64,000 bases of DNA from Gymnorhina tibicen (GCA_013399875.1 VXAZ01002109.1:2589761-2653760); one strand, 5' to 3'. Shown: positions 1-12,665, numbered from the stretch's first letter. Notes: a model not told the origin generated them from the letters alone. Numbers and translations: made by a program.

Positions 1-850
1 ACAATTGCTATTCTAGAAGAAATTATGAAGAAAGCATAAGGCATTACTTGATTTTACTGTTAAAGAACTGGCAATAAAGGTAAAGAATCTTGCTGTTGTG
101 ACATATTTATGAGTTGTGTTTGTTAAGCTTTGCCTGAAAATAGTTTACATTAGGTATGACTACCCCTTCTGTGTTTCTGCTCTCATGCTCTCAGAACCTT
201 CAATTTTAACTTGTTTGCACCATCAGTCTCTGTAGCAGTATAGTGTTCCTCAGACCCATTTTTATAGTGGCCTTTGAGCTGTGTTGTACACTTCCATGGA
301 AATCTATGCTGGGCATGAGATACAGGTTCTGTGGTGGGGTTTGTGAATGATAGCTCTAAGTTGTTCCCTGAGCCAGCCACCTCTCATGATGTTCAGTGTC
401 ATGGAGAGCTTTGTGAAGGAATGGGACTGGCTTACCTAACATTCCTGATGGGAGCAGAAGATTTGCACATGGGAGGTATGTCAGTTATACATCATTTAAA
501 TTCCCTTCTTTGAATCATTGTGTTAGTTTGTCACAGCTATTGACAGCTGCTATCTGATCAGTCTGCTAGTGCCAGTAGTATCTTGGCAACAGCACAAAAA
601 TAGCTTTCCCCCCTTGTGAGTAAGACCAGTCTTCACTGAAAAACTAGAAACATGCTAAAGACAAAATAAACTGCTATTTTGGGCCAGATTTACAGCCTTA
701 CAACTGTGATGCAGACAATTACTCTGTTGTCCAAACAGCTGATGGATGATTCCTCCGGAATGGGAGAAAACAGCCTCACGACGCTGTGTTTTCCCCTGTG
801 CCATTTTGTTAGGTAAGGGTGTTAGAGGGGGCTGTTCTGTGCGGGAACCC
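1..850. other. Unique AT-rich non-coding sequence, no feature seen
   Basis: No gene, repeat family or RNA could be recognised. Open frames here are at most 65 codons and overlap one another on opposite strands, as expected by chance. The sequence is ordinary mixed AT-rich DNA without long homopolymer runs. Confidence 0.6.
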
Positions 851-1340
851 ACAGCTAGCAGGGTGAGATTTGAGCTGGCTGCTCATGGCTGGCTCCAGAT
901 AGGAGAAGGCAGCATCAGCTAAGCTTTGGCTGGCTTGGGAGTTTTTCAAGAAAAAGCTGGGAGAGCTCTAGTGGAGGGTCCCCAGTCCTCCTTTTGGGAG
1001 TTCTTCTAAGCTGAGGGGTTCTCTCCAGTCCCTACCTGTGTGACAGAATTGCCCTGGCTACTCCCTGGCAGGGGGCAAATGTCTGTGGTGGCCTCTGTTC
1101 TCCCTCCTCTGGATCTTTCCTTTGCAGCTTGTTAGTGTGGGGCTGCCACAAGTATTGCCTCTCCTGGCAAGTATTCAGAGTGCCCAACCTATCTGAAGCA
1201 CCTGGAAAGATTCAACCTCCCCTTATGCTCTCCACACAGGCAAGGCACACAGTCTGGGAAGTCCAGACCGTATGACGGTCTCCTGCCCAGCCCCGTGTCC
1301 CTAAGGAGGCAGGTGTGTGGCATTAGTTGCTTAACCACAA
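851..1340. other. GC-richer block of unknown origin
   Basis: This stretch is clearly richer in G and C than its flanks, with many CTGGCT, CCTCC and CCCAG words and few CpG. It has no open frame of note and no boundary pair that I could recognise as LTR ends with a target-site duplication. It could be a decayed LTR or other old repeat, a conserved regulatory block, or simply a local composition shift. I cannot tell which by eye. Similar blocks occur near 12.7-13.5 kb, 37.9-38.4 kb and 48.4-48.7 kb. Confidence 0.3.
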
Positions 1341-2960
1341 ATTTTCCCATGATTTCCTGACCACCTCAGTCCTTCACATCCTCTAGCTGGGTGAATGCCA
1401 TGTCTGCTGTGATCAGATTATTCCTTAGCCTCCACAAACTGACAGTCACACAAGTGGGAACACACTGAAGCACAGTCCCTATCCAGGCTGGTGAGAGAGA
1501 TGTTCAAGAACTCCGCTTTTGCTGCTGGGTCACAAATCTGGGACTCACTTCTCCAGAAAAAAAGTGTAGTATCTTGAGTGGACTTGCATAAAACACTGGA
1601 AAAGGCCTGGGTTTTCAAGTGTTAAGGCAAGAAAGTATAACTGAAAGTTGGAATTTACTGTATGCAATGAATTTATCTTAAAGCTCTGAACCAATTAACC
1701 TTAATTACTATTTGATTGCATATGGTAGTGATTACATGTTACCTAACCCAAGTGAAAGGCACACCTTTATTTTTCTCATGGGATAAAAGAATTAGGTCTC
1801 TGGACTTCTGTGGGAGAGATGAACCTACTGTCACCTACACTTCCTCTTTCTTTCTTGGGACTAGGGATATCTAAATATTTGAACATGTTCTCAGAAATAT
1901 CTATATATAAATCCACTTTTTTTCGAAATTTACACTCCTTGATAGGACTATCTTACTTCAGCCCTGAAACCTCAATTAGGTCTTGCCAGGCATCCTACTG
2001 AGAGCTTTGCATGTACATTCATTATGTTTTCTTAACTCTAATCAAATCTGGATGGCAAACCAAAACTACACATAACATTTTATTCAGCTTATTTTCCCTT
2101 TGACTCTAATTTTAATTCTAATGTCTGAATAACTTCTGTGCCTGAGACTCACAAGCATATTTATTTGACAGTGGAATACTCTGCTTAGAGAGTTGTAAAA
2201 ATGGTATCAGTTGATTCATTTAAAATCAGACTGGACCAAACTCTCAGAAGCATACTTTAGGGAACAATCTTCCATTTGGGATGACTAAGAATGACCTCCA
2301 GATCTTTTCTATATCTACTTTCTACTATTCTTCAATTTCCCATGTTCACTGTCCTAGTTTTTCAGGCACAGGAAAATATTTTTTTAAAGTAAAATGAAGC
2401 ATTTCTACCTTTTTCTTCTTTTTTTTTTTTCTTCTTAATATGTTTTGTTCACTTTAGGAAAAGGAATCTTATCAACATAAAGGTTTATTTATTTGCTTCA
2501 TGTGTTAATATCTTCAGAGTTTAAAAAAGTAGTTCCTCAGTGTGCGATTTTTCTTTTTGTCTTGTTTTGCAGATTTATTCCAAAGCCTAAACATTACTAT
2601 GGGTATTAAATGATTTTGTTCTTTCTTAAGAAAAAAAGCCAGGATGCATGCAATAACTTTTCACTAATGGATCCAAAGATTGAGGAAAATTGGGTGCCTA
2701 GAAAACTTACTTCCTGACTGATGTTATTCATTACTAGTACTGTATAGATAAAAAATCACTCTACAAAGAAGAGTGATTCTGTTTCATGTATCGTTATTTC
2801 TCTTTATACATGTAAGCATATACATAGAAGTGACCCTTCTGAAACAAAGCAGAAAAAAGATTTCACACGGACGAGCATAATTCATAAACTGGTGACATTG
2901 TAAATATGTTCAGGTTTTAATTTATGTTGATTTTACTATTATCTGTAATTGCTTCCCCAG
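1341..2960. other. Unique AT-rich non-coding sequence
   Basis: No gene recognised. It contains a T-rich pyrimidine run around 2410-2434 and a small perfect 9-bp hairpin at 2754-2778 (arms 2754-2762 and 2770-2778, 7-nt loop). The end at 2960 is a CCCCAG that could act as a splice acceptor for the exon-like interval that follows. Confidence 0.5.
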
Positions 2961-3121
2961 AGGGCAAAGTTTATCTTAAATTGAGTTCAAATGTAAAAAA
3001 TGAGGAAAAAGTCAACAAGGAAACTGTGACCCTAGGCCTTATTTCTATTCTTGTTGAAGTCAGCAAAAAAAGACCGGAATTGGATTTTTATGTTCCAAGA
3101 ACATGCAAAACACTGCAGCTG
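2961..3121 (+). other. Exon-like interval (weak candidate)
   Basis: This 161-nt interval is preceded by GCTTCCCCAG, a usable splice acceptor with only a moderate upstream pyrimidine tract, and followed directly by GTGAGT, a consensus splice donor. One frame is open across the whole interval and closes with TAG six bases inside the putative downstream intron, which is the pattern a real coding exon would show. In that frame it would begin at phase 1 and end on a codon boundary, encoding about 53 residues, lysine- and valine-rich, hydrophilic, without cysteine motifs. I do not recognise the peptide and see no partner exon. A chance open frame between chance splice-like motifs is quite possible; a non-coding RNA exon is another option. 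Confidence 0.15.
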
Positions 3122-4395
3122 GTGAGTTAGGAAGACCTATGCGGTTTTAATATTCTTGCCTTTTTCCCAGAAACTGAGTTCAGAATGTAATGACAGAATA
3201 AACAAATTCCCCCACAAAATGTAAATGTACGAAGAATATTACTGAACTCTTTCATGTATGTTTTATTCCTAGGCCAAATTAGCACTACTACCTTTGATGT
3301 CCAAAAGAACCAGCCACCTTAAGACATGTAGCTGCTGAACATGCTTAGATTAACTTGCTCCTGTGTATTGCCAACTGGCTCACTCACAGCAAAAGCAGCC
3401 AGTCCGGTTGAAAACCAGCCAGATGGCAATGTTATCACAGCATAATAAGATAAGATTTAGAGCTGTGGTCCCAGGACCCACTTCTCTTTATATATATATA
3501 TATATATATGTGTATGTATATATATATATATATGCGTTTGTTATGGGCTACTTCCACTGTTGCCGTAGTATGTGCAGTATCTCTGAAGGGTAGAAACCTC
3601 AGAAGCTTCTGTGCTCTTGGCAAGCTGATGAGACCCTTAATGGTAAATGTTAGGATTTAGGTTTATGTCTTCCATTAGTTCAGACATTCACTACAAGGCA
3701 ATTCTTATGCTGAACTTTACCCTTTCTGTTTGAATATTTATTTGGTGGTTAAGAGTTCTGTGGCATATATACACAGATACCATGGCATGCAGTGTTATCC
3801 TGTTCTTCCTTTGTTCTGCTAATATGTTCCAGGTCTGTTTAAAAGCTACAGCAGGCCCACTGTGGTGCTAAACAGAGCATGAGAGTTCTGCATCCACTAA
3901 ACATCCCTCACAACAAAGTCCATGGTGTGTTTATGTATTTGCAGGACACTACTTCTGTTCACCAAAATGTAATATGGGGAACAAATAACAAGGTCTAATA
4001 TCTATCTGCAAAAAAAAAAAAAAATTAGTATATGAATACCAAGGTTCAAATTATCGACTTTACTACATTGTATCATTATTTTCTGTGGTTATGAATGTAA
4101 TTGAGGGACTGAAAACAAAGGAAAAAAAAGCAGCATAATAACAATAAACCATTTAGCTCTTCAAAACAAAACAATGGACCTTTTTCTCCAGGTGTGATAA
4201 GAAGTGACTTTCAGTTCTGAGAAGTGCTTCATGTCAGGTTACTCACAGACTGATTTCATTTAGGATTTGTTAGTGCAGGTTTGGCATTTCCCCATTGCAC
4301 TGTTGTGCTTGAGGCCTGGTATCCCATTTCTAAAATGTCTAAGCTGTTTCTTTTAGGACAACAAAATATTAGAATAGCCTCTTAGTTTGGGGCTC
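3122..4395. other. Unique AT-rich non-coding sequence around the (TA)n repeat
   Basis: Apart from the TA microsatellite and an A-tract of about 15 bases at 4010-4024, nothing is recognised. No gene or old repeat could be supported. Confidence 0.55.
3488..3534. repeat. (TA)n microsatellite, interrupted
   Basis: About 47 bp of alternating TA, interrupted near 3510-3517 by TGTGTATG. The tract is self-complementary and can extrude as a hairpin. Short open frames rich in Tyr-Ile-Tyr on both strands here are artefacts of the repeat. Confidence 0.95.
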
Positions 4396-4427
4396 GTTTG
4401 TTTGTTTGTTTGTTTGTTTGTTTGTTT
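4396..4427 (+). repeat. (GTTT)8 microsatellite
   Basis: Eight exact tandem copies of GTTT. The corresponding minus-strand open frame reads as a run of Lys-Gln-Thr-Asn and is a repeat artefact. Confidence 0.95.
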
Positions 4428-4888
4428 TCCCTTGCATTATGCCTCACATGAAACTGGATTATTTCCAGAGGAAAAAATTTCAGTTTTTGAGGAATAAATA
4501 AATAAATACGATTTGTTTGCATGTAAGTTCCATGCAGAGTAAATTTTAACCATAAATATATATGTTTGCACCTCTGGATCAGAAGACACCTTAACTTGCT
4601 CACCCAAGGCTGTTATAGAACACTACAAATGTTCTGCTTCAGGGTACAAATTCTAGATATATGTCCAAACTTTCCTAAAGTACAAGAACTTTTTTTTCTG
4701 ACCTGTTACCTCTGTATCAAAGAGTTGTTAAGTTGAAACAATGTGGAGAAAAATTCAGGACGGGCCTTCACAGACAGAAAATTTCACTGACACAGATTTG
4801 CAGCACACCCAGATACACGTCCTTGTAAGAGCACTAAGAGGATGTAGGGACCTGATAAAGCCTCTCAGACTCAAGGTACCTCAAGCAC
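4428..4888. other. Unique AT-rich non-coding sequence
   Basis: Nothing recognised between the GTTT repeat and the CR1 fragment. A short AATAAATAAATAAATA run occurs near 4492-4507. Confidence 0.55.
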
Positions 4889-5000
4889 CATGCAGAGATC
4901 ACAGAATCACCAGTATCAATTAGGTTGGGAAAGACAACTGAGATCATTGAATCCAACCTATGACCGAACACCACCATCTCTTTTGCCAAGGCTTTCCTTG
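4889..5000 (-). mobile_element. CR1 LINE fragment, 3' end, minus strand
   Basis: The plus strand begins with ATCACAGAATCACC and continues with a diverged copy of the CR1 3' block: GGTTGGGAAAGACAACTGAG, GATCATTGAATCCAACC, then CCTATGACCGAACACCACC. This is the inverted 3' untranslated end of a CR1 non-LTR retrotransposon; the CCAACACCACC wording is typical of the CR1-J/X/Y type subfamilies. About 110 bp are recognisable, and the 5' side (rightwards here) fades into unique sequence near 5000. It is non-functional: no ORF2 is retained. Family assignment is confident; subfamily is not. Confidence 0.75.
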
Positions 5001-5996
5001 TATAAGCTCAATCCATTTATTAAGTTTGCTCTGCAAAGTTTCTATAACTTTCACATTAACAAATTCTTTTCATGCTGCCCAAAGTTTCATCTGCAATTTG
5101 TGGTGAAGGGCACAGACACAGTAAAAGGATGGACCCCTTCCCTTTGCAGCAGCTGGATGTTGACTTTATGGTATTCCTATGGTGCATTTTAGTGAAAGGG
5201 AGGGTGTTCCCTGAAGAGGAACAGGGAAGCAATCAATATTGAAACTGGCATGATCCTTGAGACAAGAAGCTGTGCAGGTGTGGGAACACAGAAAGCTCTC
5301 TGCTGAGCTGCAGTTCTGTGAACTCTCTGTAATGGATTTAGGTATTGATCTTGGAGTATTTATTCATCTTTGGGTTTTCACTGAGCTTTCAGGTTTCATC
5401 TGAATTAACAAGTAAAATTTCTGACTTGCAGTGCTATGATTTTTTCATGTATAAATATACAATGCCATGATAGCACTTTTTTCTACTCAGGTCCTTCTTT
5501 GTACCTTGCTTCCTGACATGTTCAGATGAGGATTTGAGAGATTTTTATCACATCTTTTATTTTTTTTTTAATCTCCTCATTTTGAAAACATATTAATTCA
5601 CGCTTAAATCCACAGAAATAGGAGTTGTCTGAAAAAAATGCTCCTAAGGATCTCTAAGTGTTCTCCCCTGTGGCTGACACATTAACACTCAGAGTCCCAT
5701 GGGACTATATAGGCTACATGCTAATGCAGTACTTTAGATTTGAGGCCAGTTTCTGTCTGGTAGTACATCCTGGCAAATCCACAGCCAATAATATGAGGAA
5801 ACATAGAAGTGGGCCACACAGATCCTGGCTCTTTGAAGTATTACAGAGAAGCTGTTTCACAAGTCTTCATGATCACACCATAAAGGAATATTATACAGTA
5901 AGGGCTAGAAGCCAGGAAATAAATCTGCGAAAATGTTTATTCATGTACAGCTTTGGAATGGACAGTCCCTTTCACGGATCACTTATTTTATGTAAG
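5001..5996. other. Unique AT-rich non-coding sequence
   Basis: No recognised gene. A 172-codon plus-strand open frame (5658-6176) starts here, but its C-terminal half is the translation of a T-rich low-complexity tract (Phe/Tyr/Val/Leu) and the N-terminal half has no recognisable domain. It is best read as chance. Confidence 0.55.
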
Positions 5997-6091
5997 GTTT
6001 TTTTGGTTGTTTGTTTGCTTTTCTATTATTACTTTTATTTTGTTGGTTGGTTTGGTGTTTTCGTTTTTTATTTTTTTGGTTTTTATTTCTT
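5997..6091 (+). repeat. T-rich / GGTTT low-complexity tract
   Basis: About 95 bp dominated by T with interspersed GG and GTTT words. It contains few stop trinucleotides in the plus frames, which explains the long overlapping open frames through it. Confidence 0.85.
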
Positions 6092-9000
6092 GAGAAAAGA
6101 CAGAAAGGAGGAAGATCAAGCATACGAAGCATACGAAGAAAATTACACTTTTATCGGGCAGGCAGAGGGTTTGTAGTACAAATTAACTCTCTGTTGATGC
6201 CTGTGCAATGTTTTGTGTCCCTGTATTTCGTGTTCTACTTTAAGGTACAACAAAGCAAGCATCCGCTGTCAGATACGACTGTCAAGGCAGAAATAAATGG
6301 CCTTTACTCAGTGTCTTAAAAGCCATTTGGATGAATCTACAAGTACACTGAGCAAGACATACCTAAGTAGTAACTATCAAAACATTCTGATTGCCTTAAT
6401 GTAACCTTCTTGTACCAAAAGGACATTTTAGATTAGAATGAATTTAGTCTGTTACATTCACAGTCTTTTTATTTGTAGCTATTATCTAGAAATCAACAGT
6501 TTCTCTCTACATTTTATACTAGGATGCTGGCCCTTAGAACTTTGTGAGAAATTGTCAAAATGTGACGAATCATTCTTAAAAGATGAATTTAATATATGTA
6601 TTCATTTAATGCCAGCCACATTTATCTTACATTAATATTTCATCCTCAGAATTCAGTTTTACTACTTGCAAGAGGAAAAATAAAGCTAATGAGAAATAAT
6701 CATCAAATATTTGGCATTTCCTTTTTTCTTTCCATTATCATTAACTAGAATTTATATGGTGTGCAATCTAATTACTTAAATTGCCCAAGATATGTTCCAG
6801 GCTTTTGGGGAAGTTGCATAATGGTTGGTAGTGTTCAACCTCACTTCTCTCCCCATTGTGTTTTATTTACCAGACTGACCTTAAAAGTACTGAAACTTGT
6901 AGAAAATGATCCTTTACATATATGTGTACTTAGTCTTGAAGCTACTAATGACTGTAAAAAAGAGAACTCCTGTTCCGTTTATACTAAAATATTTATCTGT
7001 GGGTTCAGAAAATAGCCAGAATGTTTGAGGAAAATGTAGTATGCATATTATATATACCTGTCCACAATATATTTCATTAATATACACATATATATGCATA
7101 CTTATATGATCTAGCTCCAGCCTGCATAATTCTAGTTTCTTGTACAGTGACGGGATTGAAGATTATAAGATTGCAAACACAGAGAGATTAATTTTCCATA
7201 GGTCTAGAAGATGCCTCAGTGTACTGCTAAACTACAGTTGTAACCATGTGTAAATTTCCCCTTCCAAAGTAATTACTGGTATTACTGGGTGAGAGATAGT
7301 GTATGCATATGAAATATTTTTATAATGGAGAAATGGCAGCTTTCAATCCAAAAGGAAGCCAGTATGGAGGAATACTTACAAAGTATCTTAGGATAGTAAG
7401 ACAAAGACTGAAAGAGAGCAGTAGTTACCAAATACTATATTAAACTTGGGAGAAAAAAAAGAGTTTACGCCACACATAGGTCTCAAGTGAGCAAAATGCT
7501 ATCAAATATTGGAGAAAAGATTAATAATTTTGTTTTATTGAGATTAAAATGCATCACAGCTAACTCATCTTGTATGGAACTTTCCCCTACTAGTAACATC
7601 ATGCTCTCTGTAAGCATTCTGCTGAAAATATGTGTTTTACCCTGCCATAAAATACCTCATCACAACATTGCTTCTTATGTATGCTATATAAGACTGTAAG
7701 CAAACACAGATTCCAGAAAAAGATCTTGGCTTTGACATTTGCATAACACAAAAATACACTGCCTTGGCACATTGAGAAGTTAGCAGAAACTGATGAAATT
7801 TTAATTCACTTTGCCCACTTTTATAAACAGTAGTTATTTAAATCCTTTAAGATATTCAGCTGGATCTGTCCTTCATGAGTCTGTACCTCTTAAATATAAG
7901 AATAATCCTTTGGGCTAAACTCACAAAAGGATTTTGATATTAGAATGACTAATACTTAGAAATCCTGCTACCTACTGCAGGATCCTTGCTCCATACACAG
8001 TGTAAGCTACAATTCATTCTCCTGAGAACCCAAATCACAAAATCCGTAGTGAAATATGAAGCAACCTAGGGTAGCTGATAGGAAATTCAGAAGACTTGAG
8101 GTACAGCTGGGTGCCATTTTATATATGCATAGATGTGTCTTTTCATATATCAGTGTGGCCTTCTTTTTTTGTGAAAGAAAATGGAGGCATTGATGGAGTC
8201 TCTCTGACTCTCTAGTCCTTCAGCAATCCTGAGATTCAGGATGAAAGATATTCATGTTGAAATTTTTATTCCTTTGTCTGAATGAGGATTTCTATCTAAG
8301 TATCTCATTTGATAGATGCTTTAACCCCTTTAAGCTAATGTCTATATAGAGAAGGTCTCTTTCACACTCTTCTGCTAAAAGCGTATGCTTTGCAGAAAAT
8401 AAATCAAATATTAATTGGAGCAATGCCCAGATCCTGTCTGAAAAAAAAAAAAAAACAAACTACAAGACTATAAACTCATTCTTCCATTTGGACTGTATAT
8501 TTAAATAACTTACTGAAATAAAACAGAAAGGCATAACAAAAACAATCCACTTTGTCTGTGAAGTAGGATTACTAGCCTCAAATGCTTATGATAGTGCAGG
8601 TGGTAGCGCAAGCTGGGTGAATTCTCTTACACTGGAAGCTAAACTCACATCATTTCTACTATGAATCCGTGATAATTATGGATGACAATGCCAAAGCATG
8701 GGCAATGGTAATTTTTTATGTGTCAGTTTCAAACACTTTCAAATGTTTCATCTGTTATGTCACTACCCATTCCAAGCCTGTCAAGTCTAAGCTGAATCCT
8801 GAATCATCTCAAGTTTTTTACCTGAACCTTCTTTGTGATATGTAGGTTTCTCTACTTCAGATACCCATGAATGTAGTTCTCACTGAGCAACCGGAGTGTT
8901 GAAAGAAGAACTGACTGCCTAGGAAAGCATAAAAATAATTTAAAAGCATTCTTGGACATGTGTTACTTATCAGGCTTTTCAACTGAGTCTCAACTTCAGT

Positions 9001-11234
9001 AGCGAGGAAGCATCAAAGTAAAGCAAGAGCCAGGCCTGTCTGAACAAAAACAACTTTTCCCTTCACGGAGAGGTGTGTCCTGGTCCAGGCTTGTGTGTCC
9101 CTTTCCCACAAGACATGGACTTTGCTCCTCCACTGACTGCTTATTCCATTCACTTTTTTTAATGACAGGATGACCAGCATCTGGGGTAATCCCTTGACAA
9201 GCTTAGATATGGTAATGACAGAGGACTAAATGAGCACTGTAATCTTTGGTTCACTGCAAGGTGCACAGGAACAGAGCCAAAGAGGCCAGTGAGGGTCTGG
9301 CCATGCAGTTGTCTAGCCAATTCAACCAAAACACAAGTCATTGTTAAAGTGAACATAAACTAAAGACCTAAGTGTGTATAGAGTTTTAAAGCAAAGGTAG
9401 TGGGACTAGGATTTGAATTAAAAAAACCAAGTGGAATATTTTTATAAAAAGTACTTGGGTAAATGTTTTTGTATCTGACAATGAATACTGCCATAAAAGA
9501 CCGAGTGTTTTTTTTCTGCAAATGTCTTGCTGAGGGTGAGAAATTTCAGATATTTTAGATCTTTTTCTTCAAAAGGTTTGAAGGGGTCAGTAAATAGAAG
9601 CAGAGCTGTAATGAATCTCTCTTCTCCATGTTAGCTGTCAATAGGCCAATGCCACATTAACTCATCAGGGGATAACTGAGTCTCAGTGTGTCTGCATGGC
9701 TGGGGGTAGTTTATCCTTCTGGGGTCATTCCTGCACCATGAAAAGAGGAAATTAAATGCAATAGCTAAAATCATCATAATAGAATAAGGGAATTAACAGT
9801 GGGACATAAACTAATAATAAGGAAATTCACAGGCCAGCTGCCCTCCAAGACACAATAGGGGCACAATAAGGAAGTGGTTCAGGAGGCATCCTGTTGGGCA
9901 CAGATATTGGAAGTCAGCTTCAATTGCAAATTTCCTTGTTTGTATTAGCTCAAGTTGAAATTGAACTCTTCTTTGGAAGTGGGTATACTTTTTTCTCAGT
10001 GAATTTCCTTGTTTTTATGAACACTTAAAAGGAAGATTCTGTTCCCTCACTCATCAAAAAAAAAAAAGTAGATTTAATAATCAGTAATTCTACATTTTAT
10101 TACACTGTAGTGTGTGGTACTCTAAACATATACTGATTTTTAGATCCACTCTGCCTATGTCAATAGAACATATATGTTTAACAAGAATTTTAATGTTTTA
10201 ATTTTTAATTTTAATGACTGTCATCTCACATCATAGGAGTGTTTTACAATATGATGTGTCCATCTGTGTCCTTTGAAGACAAAAGAAAAAGTACTTCTAT
10301 TTAAGTTTAGGAGAAAACAGGTTACAGAGCAGTTAATGAATTTGCACAAAACTGCATAGAAATTCTAAATAAATTACAACATATTTTCTTTAGGTTATGG
10401 TACTTATTTCCTTACTGAAGACTTTTATTTATTTGCAATCTCTCCAGTAAAGAGAGAAATGTATTTTATTTGATATTTTTATCATAGCCTAAACTCTATT
10501 TTGCCTGTGTGCAATAAAAAAAAAATTGTGTACTTTTAATATCACTTATATTGGCCAGTACCAGGAGCAGAGATATAAAATTCTAAGCTATGATAATTTA
10601 ATTTCTTTTTAACTTTGGACAGAACAAGACCATAGGAATTCAATCCAATCTGTGACACGCAAGCATCAGATTTCACTGGTTTGGATTTAGGCCTGTTTCT
10701 TAAGTAACTGTTGGAAATCTTGCAAAGGGCCTGTTACTGTAAGCTTACCAATATAAAAGATCTTTGGCTGCGTCCTAATCATGTTTGGAAAAGCAACTGA
10801 ACTATTAGAGTCATAATTAAACACAACTGGCAAACCTTTTGGTGTTTAGCCATCACTCACTATATTTTGAGACATTTTCTGTGGAGCTGAGGGTATTCTG
10901 GCAGAGGACGGTGGTGGGAAAGGAAAGAATAAAACCTAGATCTTAGTAGCTAGCAGAGAAGCTTTAATTCATCTGGATCTTAAAACAAGAGATTCTGTAA
11001 TGTAATCCACAGCTCATAAAAATAATGCAATATTGCTTCATGGTTATATCTCTGTGAAAATGTGAAGAGAGATTAATTAAACTGATAATTATTAGTTTGC
11101 CTTGGCACATACCTACTCCATGAGTTCCAATTCTATTTTGTTAATATAGGATTGCAATCCTGGCACACATCTTTTTTTCCAGATACAGTTTTGGCAACAA
11201 TACAAGAAAATTAGACCCAAATTCTCTGTTGTGT
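6092..11234. other. Unique AT-rich non-coding sequence
   Basis: About 5 kb without a recognisable gene, RNA or mobile element. Small local items: a doubled 9-mer CATACGAAG at about 6119-6136, TA-rich runs near 7040-7100, an A-tract at 8441-8455 and another near 10055-10067. Open frames do not exceed 85 codons. Confidence 0.55.
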
Positions 11235-11287
11235 TAAAAAAACCCTAAACCAAACAGCAAACCCAAACAAAGAAAAAAACCCCAACC
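11235..11287 (-). repeat. A/C-rich low-complexity tract
   Basis: A run of AAACCC, AAACC and CCAAAC words. It is the reverse-strand counterpart of the G/T-rich tracts seen elsewhere in the window. Confidence 0.8.
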
Positions 11288-12040
11288 AGATAAGAGAATT
11301 AGAGCAAAATAAAATCATCCAATTGTCAAAATCTGTGCACCAGGCTTTACCCAGAAGAGAAATAGCAAAGCAACATTAAATTTAAGTAGTGACAAAATAA
11401 TCCAATCCTATTCAATTTCTTTTTCAAGCAATGTATTTAGTCAGCAAATAATTTGGGGCATAGGTACTTCTGAATATACACGCACATCTGTGCATACACT
11501 TTTACAAAATGTATTTAGAACAATGTATTTGGTTTCTGTAATCAAGTATGACATTCTTTACTGTTCAATCCCTTGATAAGTTTAGTTTCAATTTGATTAG
11601 ATGAAAATTATTTTAACTCTCAGAGGGTCCAGCAAACTACCATTGCAACAACAGTTTTCTCAGCTTAGTGCCCTTCCTTGGAGTTTGAAACATACCCACT
11701 GAATTGCCTCCTCTGCTGGGCAGGGTGCTCTAAGCTTAAGGAGGGAAAAATCATACAAAAGATGATTGTTTGTCAAAATCTAGCTTTTTATATCCTTTAC
11801 ACGATGTGACAAAATCTCAAAGGACACTACAGCTGAAAACACTCAAGTCTGAGAAACTGCCATGTTTTCTTGACCTGCACCTATATTCCATTGTAGACTT
11901 TAGTAAACATTTTGTTTTTGTATACCTTGATTAAACATAAACCACCTTCTTTGTTTTATCCTCCCTAGATTGTGTCAGATGACATGGTTTGCAGTATTGC
12001 CATTCCTGATAATTTAAATGCCTTTAAACAAACTCAAAAT
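11288..12040. other. Unique AT-rich non-coding sequence
   Basis: Nothing recognised; no open frame of interest. Confidence 0.55.
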
Positions 12041-12121
12041 GTAAATAAAATTAAAAAAAACTTAAAAAAATAAGTTTGGGTTGGGGTTTTTTTAAATTTG
12101 TTTTGGGGTTTTTTTTTGGTT
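12041..12121 (+). repeat. A-rich then GGGGTTTT low-complexity tract
   Basis: An A-rich half (12041-12072) is followed by a G/T-rich half with three runs of three to four G separated by T tracts. With only three G-runs it falls short of a standard four-run quadruplex motif. There is no TTAGGG, so it is not telomeric. Confidence 0.8.
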
Positions 12122-12665
12122 ACCTCTGTTGTTTTTATTATTTTTAAAATCTCTCTTTGCTTTCTTGTTTTTAAGGTGCTAGGATTTACTTGCTCACCGT
12201 TTTCTGTAGGATAATACTGGTTAGAAATTTAAGAGCCAAAGAAGAAAAAAAAACCACAAGAAAGCTGAATTTCCCATACATGTATCTGATTCCTGGCTGT
12301 AAGGAAAACAAAGAAATAAAAAATCTGTTTTCTCAGGATTTTCAGGGAAGAATTGAACACTAGTAAACCTGAGCTTGACAATGAGAAAGATATATCTTTT
12401 TTCCTGATGCACTTGAAGTGCTAAATAATATTTAATGAGTTGAGTTTCTTGATTTTCAGGCTTATTTTAGACCTGATTTCCAGCTAGGTAACAGCTTGTG
12501 ATTAACACAACTTGCCCTCCTGCGAGGCTATAACATTACTCCCAAGTGACCATTTAACAACTTTGTAGTGCTACTGCTTCACAGAATATTTCTGATCTCT
12601 ATGAAGCTGTTTTCAGTTTATTTCCAGAACAAGGCACTCTCAAGTTTTTGGTTTAGCTCCTTCTT
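12122..12665. other. Unique AT-rich non-coding sequence
   Basis: Nothing recognised. Confidence 0.5.

Noticed and set aside
5658..6176. Longest open frame in the window (172 codons, plus strand)
   Set aside because: About a third of it translates a T-rich low-complexity tract that lacks stop codons; the remainder has no recognisable domain and no splice or promoter context.
12074..12121. GGGTTGGGGTTTT as interstitial telomere or G-quadruplex
   Set aside because: No TTAGGG units and only three G-runs.
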